Notes: generated by a model not told the origin, from the letters alone. DNA of 64,000 bases from Rubrobacter tropicus (GCF_011492945.1 NZ_CP045119.1:2666001-2730000); one strand, 5' to 3'. Positions 16,889 through 26,521 are shown, numbered from the stretch's first letter. Program-made: numbers and translations.

Positions 16889-17725
16889 ATGAGGTACGGG
16901 AGCGTCGTCGCGGATTTTGGGGAGACGCCCGGGTTCAGGGTGTGGCGCGGGGAGCCGCTGGCGACGATGCCGTTTCACTGGCACGACCAGGTCGAGATCA
17001 ACTACGCCGTCGGGGGGAGCCTGACTTATCTGCTGGCTGGTTCGCTGGTGCGGGTCCCGCCCGGGAGGCTTGCGGTGTTCTGGGCGGGGACGCCGCACAG
17101 CGTCGTTAACAGGACACAAGTCGACGATTTTTACTGGGTCTACGTGCCGCTCGCGTGGGCGCTGCGGCTCGGGTTGCCGAACGCCTTCACCCGGCGCGTG
17201 ATGTCCGGCGAGTTGGTGGTCGACGCCGATCCGCTCGGGACGGACCCGCCGATGCTCAGCCGCTGGAGCGAGGAGTTGCCCGGCGCCGACGAAGCCCGCA
17301 CGCGCCTGATCGTCCGCGAGGTCGAGAACCGGCTGATGCGCCTCGCGCTCTCCCAGCCCGGGGCCGCCGAAGACGGGTGCGTCCCCGCCGGAGCCGGCCC
17401 GGTGCGCAAGGTCACCGAGATGGCCCGCTTCGTGGCCGAGAACCACGAGGGTCCGCTGCGCCTGTCCGACGTGGCCCGCCACGTCGGGCTTCACCCCAAC
17501 TACGCGATGGCGCTCTTTCGCAAGCATTACGGGATCACGTTGAGCGCTTACCTGACGCGGCTGCGCGTCTGTCAGGCCCAGTACCTGCTCCTCTCCACCG
17601 ACCACGACGCCTCGCGCATCGCCTTCGAGGCCGGCTTCGGCTCGATCAGCCGCTTCTACGAGGCCTTCAAGACCGTGAGCGGGACGACCCCGGGAGAATA
17701 CAGGCTGCTGCCGAAACTCCAGTAG
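16889..17725 (+). CDS. AraC family transcriptional regulator
   Basis: This 278-residue regulator has an N-terminal cupin sensor (residues 15-85, with PFHWHDQVEINYAVGG and RVPPGRLAVFWAG) and a C-terminal AraC DNA-binding domain. The helix-turn-helix pair is seen in SDVARHVGLHPNYAMALFRK and SRIAFEAGFGSISRFYEAF. It is divergent from the GH63-like importer operon and probably controls it. The cupin part with HWH resembles the CHB-type sugar regulators of the MelR/RhaR group, inducer unknown. Confidence 0.9.
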   Translation: MRYGSVVADFGETPGFRVWRGEPLATMPFHWHDQVEINYAVGGSLTYLLAGSLVRVPPGRLAVFWAGTPHSVVNRTQVDDFYWVYVPLAWALRLGLPNAFTRRVMSGELVVDADPLGTDPPMLSRWSEELPGADEARTRLIVREVENRLMRLALSQPGAAEDGCVPAGAGPVRKVTEMARFVAENHEGPLRLSDVARHVGLHPNYAMALFRKHYGITLSAYLTRLRVCQAQYLLLSTDHDASRIAFEAGFGSISRFYEAFKTVSGTTPGEYRLLPKLQ

Positions 17726-17778
17726 GGGGCATCACGAGGTCCGACAAGGGGCCCGATGGGCCGCGGGGGACTTTCCCG

Positions 17779-17806
17779 ATGCCCGAAACCTGATGCCTGA
17801 TAACCT
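17779..17806 (+). repeat. Family-A repeat arm ending in the -10 box of the next gene
   Basis: The 90-nt gap between two AraC genes ends with CCCGAAACCTGATGCCTGATAACC, a right arm of the family-A intergenic repeat. Its last bases form TAACCT (17801-17806), a -10-like box 9 nt before ATG 17816. Confidence 0.5.
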
Positions 17807-17815
17807 TTGATCGAG

Positions 17816-18667
17816 ATGTTCGGCGAATTAGAGCTTTCGCGGCCCAAACTGACCGGCGTCGCCACGTATCCGGCGGGCGCGACCTTCGGGCCGCGGGTGA
17901 CGCGAGACTACGAGTTCGTGTGGGTGATCGAGGGCGACGTCGAGTACAGCCGCGACGGAACCATCGTACCCGCGGGTCCGGGCTCGATCATCCTCTGCCG
18001 CCCCGGCGGAACCGACTCTTTCCGGTGGGACCAGAGCAACCGCACCCGCCACGGCTTCTTCCACTTCGAGGTCCTCTCCCTGCCTGAGGCCTGGCCGCCG
18101 CCCGAAGAGTGGCCGCTCGTTAGGCCGCCCGTCGAGGGGGACGTGCTGCGGCCCCTCTTCCGGCACCTGCTCACCTGGGCCGGCAGCGGCGACCCGCTGC
18201 TGCTGCGCGCCACGATGGCTCACATGCTGGCGAGCTTCGTGACGGGGGAGATCGCCGGCAACGACGTACCCCGCGAGCCGCTCCCCGACGCCGTCGAACG
18301 CGCCCACGCCCACCTCCAGGAACGTCTCGAAGCGGACCCCTCCGCGCCCCTGAGCCTCCCGGATCTCGCCCGCGCGGCCCTCGTCAGCCCCGAACACCTC
18401 TGCCGGCTCTTCAAGTCCTCGACCGGCCTCTCCCCCATCGAGACCGTGCGCCTGGCCCGCCTCGACCGGGCGGCCGTCCTGCTGGCCCGCACCAACTTCT
18501 CCGTGGCCGAGGTCGGCGCCGCCTGCGGGTTCCCGAACCCCTTCCACTTCTCCCGCCGCTTCAAAGAGGCCTACGGCCAATCCCCCAGTGACCTGCGAAA
18601 GAGCATCCAAAACGGCGCGACGCCCCCGACGCCGAGGCTCTCGAGGAGCGTCCCCGAGATCCGGTAA
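17816..18667 (+). CDS. AraC family transcriptional regulator
   Basis: This 283-residue regulator has an N-terminal cupin-like sensor (residues 10-90, with VWVIEGDVEYSRDG and GPGSIILCRPGG) and a C-terminal AraC domain with SLPDLARAALVSPEHLCRLF and SVAEVGAACGFPNPFHFSRRF. TTG 17807 is an alternative start, but it would overlap the putative -10 box, so ATG 17816 is preferred. The PhyH gene follows on the same strand 120 nt later, behind a direct repeat of the AraC-site type, so this regulator probably activates it. Confidence 0.9.
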   Translation: MFGELELSRPKLTGVATYPAGATFGPRVTRDYEFVWVIEGDVEYSRDGTIVPAGPGSIILCRPGGTDSFRWDQSNRTRHGFFHFEVLSLPEAWPPPEEWPLVRPPVEGDVLRPLFRHLLTWAGSGDPLLLRATMAHMLASFVTGEIAGNDVPREPLPDAVERAHAHLQERLEADPSAPLSLPDLARAALVSPEHLCRLFKSSTGLSPIETVRLARLDRAAVLLARTNFSVAEVGAACGFPNPFHFSRRFKEAYGQSPSDLRKSIQNGATPPTPRLSRSVPEIR

Positions 18668-18698
18668 GGTCAAATCCGGGCATGTTTCGGTCAATCCG
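18668..18698 (+). promoter_or_regulatory. Direct repeat, likely AraC-type activator site
   Basis: GGTCAAATCCG (18668-18678) and GGTCAATCCG (18689-18698) are direct repeats spaced 21 bp start to start, two helical turns. AraC-family activators bind direct repeats with this phasing. The pair begins right after the AraC stop and lies about 90 nt before the PhyH start. No good -35 box is seen, consistent with activator dependence. Confidence 0.5.
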
Positions 18699-18787
18699 AA
18701 CCATTCCCCCTTTGTGCCCGACCTGCCATAGTTTCGGGGTGGGAACCGCAGAAACGGCGGTCGGAGCGAGGAGCAAAGGAGTTTGTT

Positions 18788-19894
18788 TTGGTCACGGCGG
18801 CGAGTGGGTCGAGGGTCGGCACGGAGGGTCAGGACCGTTACCGGGTATCCGTGGAGGAGTACAAGGCGTTCAGGCAGCAGGGTTTCCTCGTGGTTCGGGG
18901 GCTCCTCTCTAGAGCGGAGGTCTCGGAATTGAGGGAGCACACGGAGCTCTTAATGGAGGGGCGGCTGCCGGAGCAGACGCGGACCATGGCCGAGAGGGAC
19001 CCGGGGACCGACACGGGCACGACGGGCCAGTTGCTCGAGGCGCCGCCCGGGCACCTTTCGCCCGAGGAGAAGGCCCAGTACTTCTTGCGGGTCCACATGC
19101 TGCACAGGAAGCTGGAGTTGCACGAACGGTACATGCTCCACCCGCGGGTGCTCGACGTGCTCGAAGCATTGATCGGGCCGGACGTGCTGGCGCTCCAGAC
19201 GATGCTCTTTCTCAAACCGCCCGGCAAGCCGGGGCAGGGCTGGCACCAGGACTCGTACTACATCCCGACCCACCCGGACACCCTCTGCGGCGCGTGGTTC
19301 GCCGTCGACGACGCGGACGAGATCAACGGCGCCATGTGGATGGCCTCGGGCAGCCAGCACGAGCCCGTCTATCCGCCCAAGGAGGGCTACGGCCACGGCG
19401 ACGAGGACCTGATCGGCATCGAGCGGATAAGCGGCGCCAGCGACCCCGACGACGCCCGCAACGACCTCAGCAGGATCGCGGACCGCTACCCGCAACTACT
19501 GGCGCCCGTGGAGGCCGGCGACGTGGTCTTTTTCGGCGGCCACGTCCTGCACAGGAGCAAGAAGAATTTCAGCGACGACCGTTTCCGCCGCGCCTTCGTC
19601 GGCCACTACTGCAACGCCCGCTCCTTCACCCAGTGGGGCGCGGACCACGGCGACTCGGACCCGCACGCGGCATCCACCGTGGACGACAAGACCGGCATGA
19701 CCAACGGCTCCCACATCCTCGCCCGCGGCGACACACACCTCCCCTTCGCGAAACCCGCCTTCGGCACCCCCTGCGCCGCCCTCCTGCCCGAAGAGGAACG
19801 CCGCCGGGAGAGCCGCTTCGCCGCCGCCATGATGGCCGACATGGACACGGGCGACATGGGCGTAATGCCGAGCGATCCCGAGATCGAACACTAG
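18788..19894 (+). CDS. Phytanoyl-CoA dioxygenase (PhyH) family protein
   Basis: This 368-residue PhyH protein starts at TTG 18788, 6 nt after AAAGGAG. The iron motif HxD is in GWHQDSYYI near residue 155 and the distal histidine/arginine in VLHRSKKNFSDDRFRRAF near residue 255. It is longer than the other two PhyH proteins in the window because of a C-terminal extension with GDTHLPFAKPAFGTPCAALL. The substrate is unknown. Its position behind an AraC gene and an AraC-type direct repeat suggests induction by a sugar or related compound. Confidence 0.88.
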   Translation: MVTAASGSRVGTEGQDRYRVSVEEYKAFRQQGFLVVRGLLSRAEVSELREHTELLMEGRLPEQTRTMAERDPGTDTGTTGQLLEAPPGHLSPEEKAQYFLRVHMLHRKLELHERYMLHPRVLDVLEALIGPDVLALQTMLFLKPPGKPGQGWHQDSYYIPTHPDTLCGAWFAVDDADEINGAMWMASGSQHEPVYPPKEGYGHGDEDLIGIERISGASDPDDARNDLSRIADRYPQLLAPVEAGDVVFFGGHVLHRSKKNFSDDRFRRAFVGHYCNARSFTQWGADHGDSDPHAASTVDDKTGMTNGSHILARGDTHLPFAKPAFGTPCAALLPEEERRRESRFAAAMMADMDTGDMGVMPSDPEIEH

Positions 19895-19922
19895 CGGCTA
19901 GCCTGCGGCGAGCCACGCTGTC

Positions 19923-20066
19923 AGCTATCAGCCGTCAGCTCCTGGTTTGGTGTGCGCGATGGCGGTGGCGTCGGCGGAGAGCGTGTCACGGCCCCTTGAT
20001 GGGTGCCGATCTCAGCGCCAGGCTCCCACCCGAGCCGAAAAAGCTGATGGCTGACGGCTGATCGCT
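19923..20066. repeat. Family-B intergenic inverted repeat
   Basis: The arm AGCTATCAGCCGTCAGCT (19923-19940) pairs with GGCTGACGGCTGATCGCT (20049-20066), 16 of 18 bases, across about 108 nt. The right arm touches the TATAAT box of the next gene. Related sequences occur near 4945, 30060, 35340 and 45475. Confidence 0.6.
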
Positions 20067-20071
20067 ATAAT
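20066..20071 (+). promoter_or_regulatory. TATAAT box of a probable leaderless transcript
   Basis: A perfect TATAAT lies 7 nt before ATG 20079, with no ribosome-binding site. This is the expected geometry for a leaderless mRNA beginning at the ATG. The first base overlaps the right arm of a family-B repeat. Confidence 0.6.
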
Positions 20072-20078
20072 CGTGGCC

Positions 20079-20672
20079 ATGAACATTCTGGACACCAGGA
20101 TCTACAGGTGGGCTCAGGCCGCCACGGACTTCTTCCTGCTGAACCTGCTGTGGCTGCTGGCGTGTTTGCCCGTGGTGACGGCCTTCCCCGCCACGGCCGC
20201 CATGTTCGGCGTGGTCAGGGACTGGGTGAGGGGGAAAGAGACCGGTGTCTTCGCGACGTTCGTGCAGCGTTTCAGGCAGAACTTCGTCCAGAGCCTGGTG
20301 GTGGGCGTTCTGTGGACGCTCTTTGGAGGGGCGCTTTTTCTGGACTTTCTCCTGGCGAACCAGTTGTCCGGCGGGGCGCAGGTCGTAATGCGGTCCCTGC
20401 TCGTGCTGGCGACAGTCCTCTACGCCTTTGCCTCCGTCTTTCTCTTCCCCGTCATGGTCCATTACGAGACGAGGTGGACCGCGGTGCCCAAGAACGCTTT
20501 GCTGCTCTCCGTCGGCCGGCTCCCGACGACGCTGATATGCCTGGTGACGGTCGCGGCGGCGGCGACGCTGACCTTCATCGTGCCGTTTCTCCTGGTCGTA
20601 ACCCCCAGCGCCACCGCCTACGCCATCTACCGCCTCTGCGACCGGGAGTTCAGGAGGATAGACGGCTTGTAG
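20079..20672 (+). CDS. YesL/DUF624 family membrane protein
   Basis: This 197-residue integral membrane protein has about five hydrophobic segments, starting at residues 18-45 (FFLLNLLWLLACLPVVTAF). Residues MNILDTRIYRWAQAATDFF, the WVRGKE loop and the terminal IYRLCDREFRRID are typical of the DUF624/YesL family, often encoded with sugar ABC importers. GTG 20073 is an alternative start two codons upstream. ATG 20079 is preferred because of the TATAAT placement. The molecular function is not known. It is convergent with a metallophosphoesterase gene. Confidence 0.82.
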   Translation: MNILDTRIYRWAQAATDFFLLNLLWLLACLPVVTAFPATAAMFGVVRDWVRGKETGVFATFVQRFRQNFVQSLVVGVLWTLFGGALFLDFLLANQLSGGAQVVMRSLLVLATVLYAFASVFLFPVMVHYETRWTAVPKNALLLSVGRLPTTLICLVTVAAAATLTFIVPFLLVVTPSATAYAIYRLCDREFRRIDGL

Positions 20673-20737
20673 GTATCGGAGGTTTGCGGGCGGGGGTTGA
20701 CCCCGCGTCGCGGATTACCGTTTGTCGGGTAGGAGTG

Positions 20738-22165
20738 TTACCGGCTTTTGGAGAGCCCTGCGCGGGCCGAGATCCGGGGCTTCGCGCCCGTGTCGGGTTG
20801 CTCCGGCAGGCGGCCGAGGATCGCCAACCGCTCCACGGGCCGCAGGCGCCGGGGCGCGGGTTTCGGATGCTCCCAGAGCTCCGCGCGGACCTCGGTATCT
20901 TGAAGGTAGACCCGCGCATGGGTCTGCACGAACTTTGGGACGAAGACCGGCGGCCCCCCCAAGCGCGCCGGGATCGGCCGCAGTTGCCTCAGCCAGCAGC
21001 CGGAGTTGACGACCACCGCCCCGCTCCCGTTCTCGCGCCGGAGTTCCGACAGCGAGGGGACGTGGGTGTGTCCGGAGACGAAGACGTCTATCTCCCGCCC
21101 GCGGATACCGCGTCCCATCGGAGGATGAACCTCAGATAACAGGACGGTCCGGGTCTTTTCCACGGAGTCCCTCACTTCTCCGGGTCGTTCTTCGGCAGGC
21201 GGCGCGGTGAACGAGGACCCGAGCCGCGCCGCCGTCCTCCGGATGGCGAGGAAGAAGAGGACGAAGACGGTGGCGAGTAGTAGCGCGTCCCAGGCGATCT
21301 CCCCGAACACGACCTGCACCCCGGGCAGCGTACGGTAGCTCTTCCAGAAGGAGAGGGAGCCTTCGCTCGAGACCGCCAGCAGGTAGGCGAGGATCCTGTA
21401 CACCGCGTACCCCGCGAGCAGCGGCAACAACAGGCGCGTCGCCATCCGGCCGAGCAGGTCGTAGAAGACGCGGCCGGCTATCCACTCGGGAATCGTAGCG
21501 AGCGGGAAGACCTTGTTGACTTCCCGCAGATCGAAGCTCCTCGTGATGCGCCCGCCCGTCACGACCCGGCGGACCACGTCGGTTACGACGTGGTCGCCGA
21601 AAGGCGTGTCGAGCGGGTCGCCGTAGTCTTTTATGGTGTTCGCGGGGTCGAACTGGTTGCCGTGTTCGCAGTAGACGAGCCGGTCCGGGACGGACTCGAA
21701 GCGGGCGGCGTAGGAGAAGGCGAACTCGTCCACCAGCCCTTCCCCGCGCAAGGTGCGCCGGATCTCCCCGTTCCACCAGACCTCGGCGTCGTGGTTGCCC
21801 GGCAGGTACACGACGCGCCGGTCCTCACCACCGGCGAAGCTTCGCAGGGCGGAGAAGAGCCCCCGGTACTCGGGGCGCGAGATCGTCGCCGAAGCCCTGT
21901 TCTCCCCGCTCGGCGCCTCGCCTATCTGGAGAAAGTCGAAGAAGTCCCCGGCCAGCACCAGATCCACCGGGCCGTCGTGGGCCGCGAGCTCTTCGAGCAG
22001 CATCGTAAGCTCTTCCGGCGACTCGAAGATGTCGCGCCCCGGGTCGCCGCCGATGTGGGTATCCGAGAGAAAGACCACCAGCGCGTCGCTGGGGAGCGTC
22101 CTGACACGGGCGGGAAGCGAGGCTGTGTCCCGGATAATGGCCTCGGGTTCGGGCCTCTCTTCCAC
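20738..22165 (-). CDS. Metallophosphoesterase with two membrane segments
   Basis: This 475-residue protein has the calcineurin-like phosphoesterase signatures: FLSDTHIGGD near residue 30, LAGDFFDFL near residue 70, LPGNHDAEVWW near residue 115 and a distal SGHTHVPSL near residue 375. Two hydrophobic stretches (around residues 240-265 and 285-310) interrupt the domain, so it is probably membrane-anchored with the metal centre split across the insertion. GTG 22165 is preferred because AGGAG lies 9 nt upstream. TTG 22174 directly abuts it. Substrate is unknown; UDP-diacylglucosamine hydrolase-like or general phosphodiesterase roles are possible. Confidence 0.85.
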   Translation of the reverse strand: MEERPEPEAIIRDTASLPARVRTLPSDALVVFLSDTHIGGDPGRDIFESPEELTMLLEELAAHDGPVDLVLAGDFFDFLQIGEAPSGENRASATISRPEYRGLFSALRSFAGGEDRRVVYLPGNHDAEVWWNGEIRRTLRGEGLVDEFAFSYAARFESVPDRLVYCEHGNQFDPANTIKDYGDPLDTPFGDHVVTDVVRRVVTGGRITRSFDLREVNKVFPLATIPEWIAGRVFYDLLGRMATRLLLPLLAGYAVYRILAYLLAVSSEGSLSFWKSYRTLPGVQVVFGEIAWDALLLATVFVLFFLAIRRTAARLGSSFTAPPAEERPGEVRDSVEKTRTVLLSEVHPPMGRGIRGREIDVFVSGHTHVPSLSELRRENGSGAVVVNSGCWLRQLRPIPARLGGPPVFVPKFVQTHARVYLQDTEVRAELWEHPKPAPRRLRPVERLAILGRLPEQPDTGAKPRISARAGLSKSR

Positions 22166-22189
22166 CTGTCTCAACTCCTCACCCGCGGG

Positions 22190-23872
22190 CTAGATTCGAC
22201 CAAGGTAATCGTGGACCTGTTGGATGGCGATGGAGCCCTCCCCGACGGCCGAGGCCACCCGCTTGACCGAGCGGTACCTCACATCGCCGGCGGCGAACAC
22301 GCCCGGCATGCTCGTCTCCAGCAGCAGGGGCGGGCGCTCCAGCGGCCAGCATCCGGGGGACCCCCTCTCGCGCGTCAGGTCGCCGCCGGTGGCGACGAAG
22401 CCCTTCTCGCCGCGCTCGATCTCCGCGGGCAGCCAACCCGTCCGCGGTTCGGCCCCGATGAGGACGAAGAGGGCCGAGGCCGGCACGGTCTCCGTCGACC
22501 CTGAGGAGACGTCCCCGATGGTGAGGCGTTCGAGCCGCCCCGAACCGCCCCCGCCCGTAACCCTGGACTCCAGGCGCACCCGGACGTTGACGGTCTCTTC
22601 TATCTCCCTTACCAGGTAGTCGGACATGCCCTTCTTCAGGGAGCCGCCGCGCACGAGCAGGGTGACGCACGAGGCGTACTTTGAGAGGTACAACGCCGCC
22701 TGCCCGGCGGAGTTCGCGCCGCCGACCACGTACACCTCCCTACCCCGCATCGCCGGGGCCTCCGTCGTCGCGGCCCCGTAGAAGACGCCGGCACCGGTCA
22801 ACGCCTCGAGCTCAGGCACGCCTAGCCGCCGGTAGGAGGCGCCCGTGGCCAGGATGACGGCCTGGCCCGAGACTTCCGTGCCGTCCGAGATGGAGACCAC
22901 CAGCCGTTCTTGCTTCCGGCATAGACCCGTGGCGCTGCGCAGGAGGCTAAAACTCGCGCCGAAGAGGGACGCCTGGGAGAAGGCCTCCCTGGCCAGCCTC
23001 TGGCCGCTGACGCCCCGCGCGAAGCCGAGGTAGTTGCGGATCAGGGAACTGGTCCCCGCCTGCCCCCCACGGCCTCTCCCTCCACTACGAGGGTCGAGAG
23101 CCCCTCGGACGCCGCGTAGACCGCCGCGGCCAGCCCCGCGGGCCCCCGCCGACCACGATCAAATCGAAGCTCCGTTCGCTGGGAGGGCCTCGGCGCCCGC
23201 GTAGGCGTCGGCGGCCTCCTCGTTGGTGGGGTCGACCAGCACAGTTCCGTCGGGCATAACGAGCACCGGGAGGCTCTGTGCAGCCTGTCCCGTCTCGCGG
23301 AGGAGCTCCCCGCCCTCGTCCGAGTCGACGGGGAGGAAGGCGCAGGGGATCAGGTACCGTCCGAAAAGGTCCCTGAGCTCGTGCGTGCGCGGGGACCACC
23401 TCTCGCCGACGAGGTGGACCGACGGTTGCGTCCGGGAGCGGCGAGGCCTGCTCCACTCTTCGAGGAGGCCCGTGACTATCTCGTGAAAGGTCTCGTTGGG
23501 GGGCGGCCCCGGCTTCGGCTCGAAAAAGTCGATCCGGCCGAGCGCTATGGCCTGCGGGAGCACCGCCCCGCCGCTCCTCTCCGTCCGGGTGGTCAGCAAC
23601 AACCGTTTGGCCGTCGGGTGACCCTCCCCGACGCGGGTCAGAAACCCCACCCCGTCCGTCCCCCGCAGGTGCTGGTCCGCGAGCACGAGGGCGAGCTCTT
23701 CCTCGGCCTCTTCGAGGTGCTCCAAGGCCTCCAACCCGGCCCCGGCGGAATCCCGGAGCACGACGTGGTAGTCCGCGTCGTAGCGTGTGAGGAGTTCGCG
23801 CTCGATCCTGCGCATGTCCCCGGGATCGTCACAGACGGCGAGGATCACCGGCCGGCCGGCGCGAGGGATCAC
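22190..23872 (-). pseudogene. Receiver-domain/thioredoxin-reductase fusion, three frameshifts
   Basis: The intact family has an N-terminal response-regulator receiver, a thioredoxin-like spacer and a C-terminal FAD-dependent thioredoxin reductase domain. Here the reading frame breaks three times. The first part ends at TGA 23159 after a receiver with VLADQHLRGTDG and a spacer LPVLVMPDGTVLVDPTN. One missing base near 23190 restores ERSFDLIVVGGGP, a second near 23140 restores PAGLAAAVYAASEG, and a third near 23065 restores VGGQAGTSSLIRNYLGF. After that the frame is open to 22190 with VYVVGGANSAGQAALYLSK and PGVFAAGDVR. All three losses are single C or G bases in short G/C runs. It may be a decayed gene or an assembly artefact. 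Confidence 0.8.
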
Positions 23873-24513
23873 CGGCCGCGCCCCCGCAGCCGGCGCACCA
23901 GGGGGCCACCGTAGACCTGCCAGAGCGCCCCCAGAAACATGGCGTCGAACCGGCCGATGGCCCGGATCCGGCCGGCCAGGGTGGACCCGGAGGCGCGGAA
24001 GGTGGCGAGCTGCCTCAGAAAGTCCTGCGGGAGGATGCGCAGCACGCCCGAGACGACGGTCTCCGCGCCGGGCTCGTCCTCCCCGACGTGCCCGCGCACC
24101 ACCCTGGTGTACAGGGTCGTGGTGTCGTGCCAGACGTGAAACCCCCGGTCCTTGCGCACGACCTTGAAGCCCGCCAGCGTGAGCGGGTGCCCAACGCCGT
24201 CGCGGAAGAAGAGCCGGTAGAGCATCCTCTTGCGTCCGGGTTCGCGGTCGTCCACGAACAGGTTGAAGACGCCCCGCTCCACCGGCAGCCGGCGGCCCCC
24301 GAGCGCCTCGCAGCCCACCCAGCCTTCGGCCCGCGCCTCGCGCCGGACGTCCGCCTCGAACCGGTCCAGGTCCTCGATCTGGATGGTGAGACGGAACATG
24401 AGGCGCGTCCCACTCTCGCGTCCCCAGCGCGCGCCCAGCCCGTAGTCGTCCTCCCCGAACGAGACGTAACCTTTCATCTCCTCGGTAAAGCTGACGCCGG
24501 TGCGGCCGTTCAT
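23869..24513 (-). CDS. Domain protein associated with GMC oxidoreductases
   Basis: This 214-residue protein begins VSFTEEMKGYVSFGEDDY and contains RLMFRLTIQIEDLDRFEADV, LGGRRLPVERGVFNLFVDD and HDTTTLYTRVVRGHV. I recognise it as the domain that follows the cholesterol-oxidase-like GMC domain in longer actinobacterial proteins; here it is a separate gene. Its ATG overlaps the GMC stop by 4 nt and its stop overlaps the GTG of the receiver/thioredoxin-reductase gene, so the three form an operon. No catalytic motif is evident. It is intact, although both neighbours are frameshifted. Confidence 0.65.
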   Translation of the reverse strand: MNGRTGVSFTEEMKGYVSFGEDDYGLGARWGRESGTRLMFRLTIQIEDLDRFEADVRREARAEGWVGCEALGGRRLPVERGVFNLFVDDREPGRKRMLYRLFFRDGVGHPLTLAGFKVVRKDRGFHVWHDTTTLYTRVVRGHVGEDEPGAETVVSGVLRILPQDFLRQLATFRASGSTLAGRIRAIGRFDAMFLGALWQVYGGPLVRRLRGRGR

Positions 24514-26220
24514 GCGGCGCCCTTGACGCTTCTATGGATGATGCGGTCCGCGAAGCGGTCCGACACGGCGGCGATGGTCAGACTCGGGTTGGCGCCGACG
24601 GGGCCCGGCATCACCGAGCCGTCGGCGACGTAGAGGCCCGGGTAGCCGAAGACCTCGCCGTGGGGGTCCACCACGCCCTCCTCTTCGTGGCGGCCCATCG
24701 GGCAGCCGCCCAAGGGATGGACCGTGATCAGGCGGTTGAGGTCCGTGACGATTCGGCCCAGGGATCGTAGCGGGTCGTGCACGAAGCGGGCACCCAAAGC
24801 GTCGGAGATCTCCCTGGACGCCTCGCGCACGCGGTCGAAGTAGAGCCCCGATTTGCGGTGCTTCCAGTCTATGTCGAGCCTGCCCGAGCGGAGTTTCATG
24901 CGCCCATTGGGCAGGTCCCGGCCCATGCCGAGCAGGGGGAGCACCCCGCGGAGAGCCCCGTGTTGCCGAGCACGTCGGAGAGTTCGACGTTCAGGCGCGG
25001 GTCGGCGCTCTCCCGAGATAGTCCCAGATAAAGCGCCGCCTGGTGAGCCGCCAGAGCGAGGCCGGGAGGTTCAGCGTCTGCACCATCCAGGCCAGGTGGT
25101 TCGGGAACCCGGCGTCCTCGAGGTAGAAGCCGCGGCCCTCGCCGCCGTCGAGATCGTCGCTCCCCCTGACCGCGCTCGTGATGACGGGCCCGTAGCTCGG
25201 GTCGATCACGCGCGGCACCCTCTTTCCCCCGCTCTCCTCGGAGGCCTTGACGGCGAGGGTGAGGTAGTCCCCGTTGCCGCAGAAGCGCGTGCCGAGCAGT
25301 TTGCTGACGCGCGGGAAGGCGCTCCGGTTCTTCAGGAGCAGGTAGGTGGAACCTAAAGTGCCGGCAGAGAGGATCAGGCGGTCCGCCGTAAGCTTGCGCG
25401 ACTCCCCCGGGCCGTCGGAGCCAGGGGAGATCCGGTGCTCCGCGTAGCGCACCGCGTAGCCGCCGGCCCCGCCCCCGCGCGGCTCCATCGACTTGACCTC
25501 GCAGCCGGTTCTGAGGTCGGCGCCGAGGCGCTTGGCCTCGGAGAGGTAGTTGTAGTCGAGGGTGTTCTTGGACCCGTAGTTGCACCCGACGTCGCACTCG
25601 CCGACGAGCCTGCACGTCTGGCGCGTCCTGCCGTGGAGGTTGGGGCGCTCCTCCCGGATCGGCTCGCCCGGCACCGGCTCCTCGCCCTCGGCGGGGGCGA
25701 ACGTGACGGCCAAATCGGGAAAGAACGGCTCCATCCCGGCCCTTCTGGCCGCCTCCCTGAACGCCCCGGTCTTCGACGTGCCGCTGTACGGCTCCCTGTC
25801 GAAGGGGTACTTCTGGGGCCTGAGCATCCCCTCGACCCGGTCGTAGTGGGGGTCGAGGTCGGCGCGCGTGATAGGCCAGTACTCGTGGCCGCCGCGCCGG
25901 AGGTCCTCCCTGACGAACCACCTCTCGTCCTTACGCATCAGGACGTTGGCGTAGATCAAGGAGCCCCCGCCGAGGCCGCTGGCGACGAGGGCGTGGACCC
26001 TGTGGAACGACCAGAAGTCGTAGAGGCCGTGCAGGCCCTCGCTCGGGTCCCAGAAGTTCTCGTGCATCTTGTAGGGGCTGCGGGGAAAAGAGCCCGGCGG
26101 ATACGCCTTGCCCCGCTCCAGCAGGCACACCCGCAAACCCGCCTCGGCCAGCCGGTAGGCCATCACCGATCCGCCGAAGCCGCTTCCCACGATGATGGCG
26201 TCGAAATGGGTGTCTTCCAT
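24510..26220 (-). pseudogene. GMC/cholesterol-oxidase-like oxidoreductase, two frameshifts
   Basis: The N-terminal part (26220 to about 25000) has the FAD-binding DAIIVGSGFGGSVMAYRLAEAG and the GMC block ASGLGGGSLIYANV. Translation stops at 24991 after YLGRAPTRA, but one added base near 25012 restores ADPRLNVELSDVLGNTG. A second missing G near 24942 restores SAGVLPLLGMGRDL, and the frame is then open to 24510 with the C-terminal GMC signature HPLGGCPMG. The intact protein would be about 570 residues. Both lesions are single-base losses in G/C runs. Intact relatives oxidise sterols or other alcohols using FAD. Confidence 0.8.
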
Positions 26221-26347
26221 TGAATCCCCCCGCTGGTCTTCTATTGACGTCGGCTCCGGCTACGCCTGGGCCGTGCGGCGTGCGATCTGCATTGCAGTTT
26301 ACCGGGAGGCGTAGCCCGCTCCTACCCGCCGCCGTCCCGGCCTCGGA

Positions 26348-26521
26348 CCACCAACTCAAGCGTTTGCACAGGCGTCTTACGCGGGCCTGCTGCAACGTCC
26401 TCACCCCGGTAAGGACGGCAGCGGGAACAAAGACGACCTGCATGAGCGAGACGAACGCTTCGTCACCGCGCATCGAAGTATAGACGAATACGCCGATCAG
26501 CCAACCGCCCAGAGGGTGCTT
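26348..26521 (-). pseudogene. Remnant paralogue of the two-TM protein at 27337
   Basis: The 419-nt gap 26221-26639 holds a degraded copy of the small membrane protein encoded at 27337-27621. The residues GWLIGVFVYT, AFVSLMQVVFVPAAVLTGV and QQARVRRLCKRL match GWLIGVFVYT, TFVLLMQAAVVPAVVLTGL and QQARIRRLYRRL of the intact copy. A TAG just upstream of the match near 26522 removes the N-terminus and there is no start codon. I see nothing else in the gap. Confidence 0.65.

Noticed and set aside
15111-16892. Long plus-strand open frame across the binding-protein gene
   Set aside because: It is antisense to a clear lipoprotein gene and runs through the operator region; no motif.
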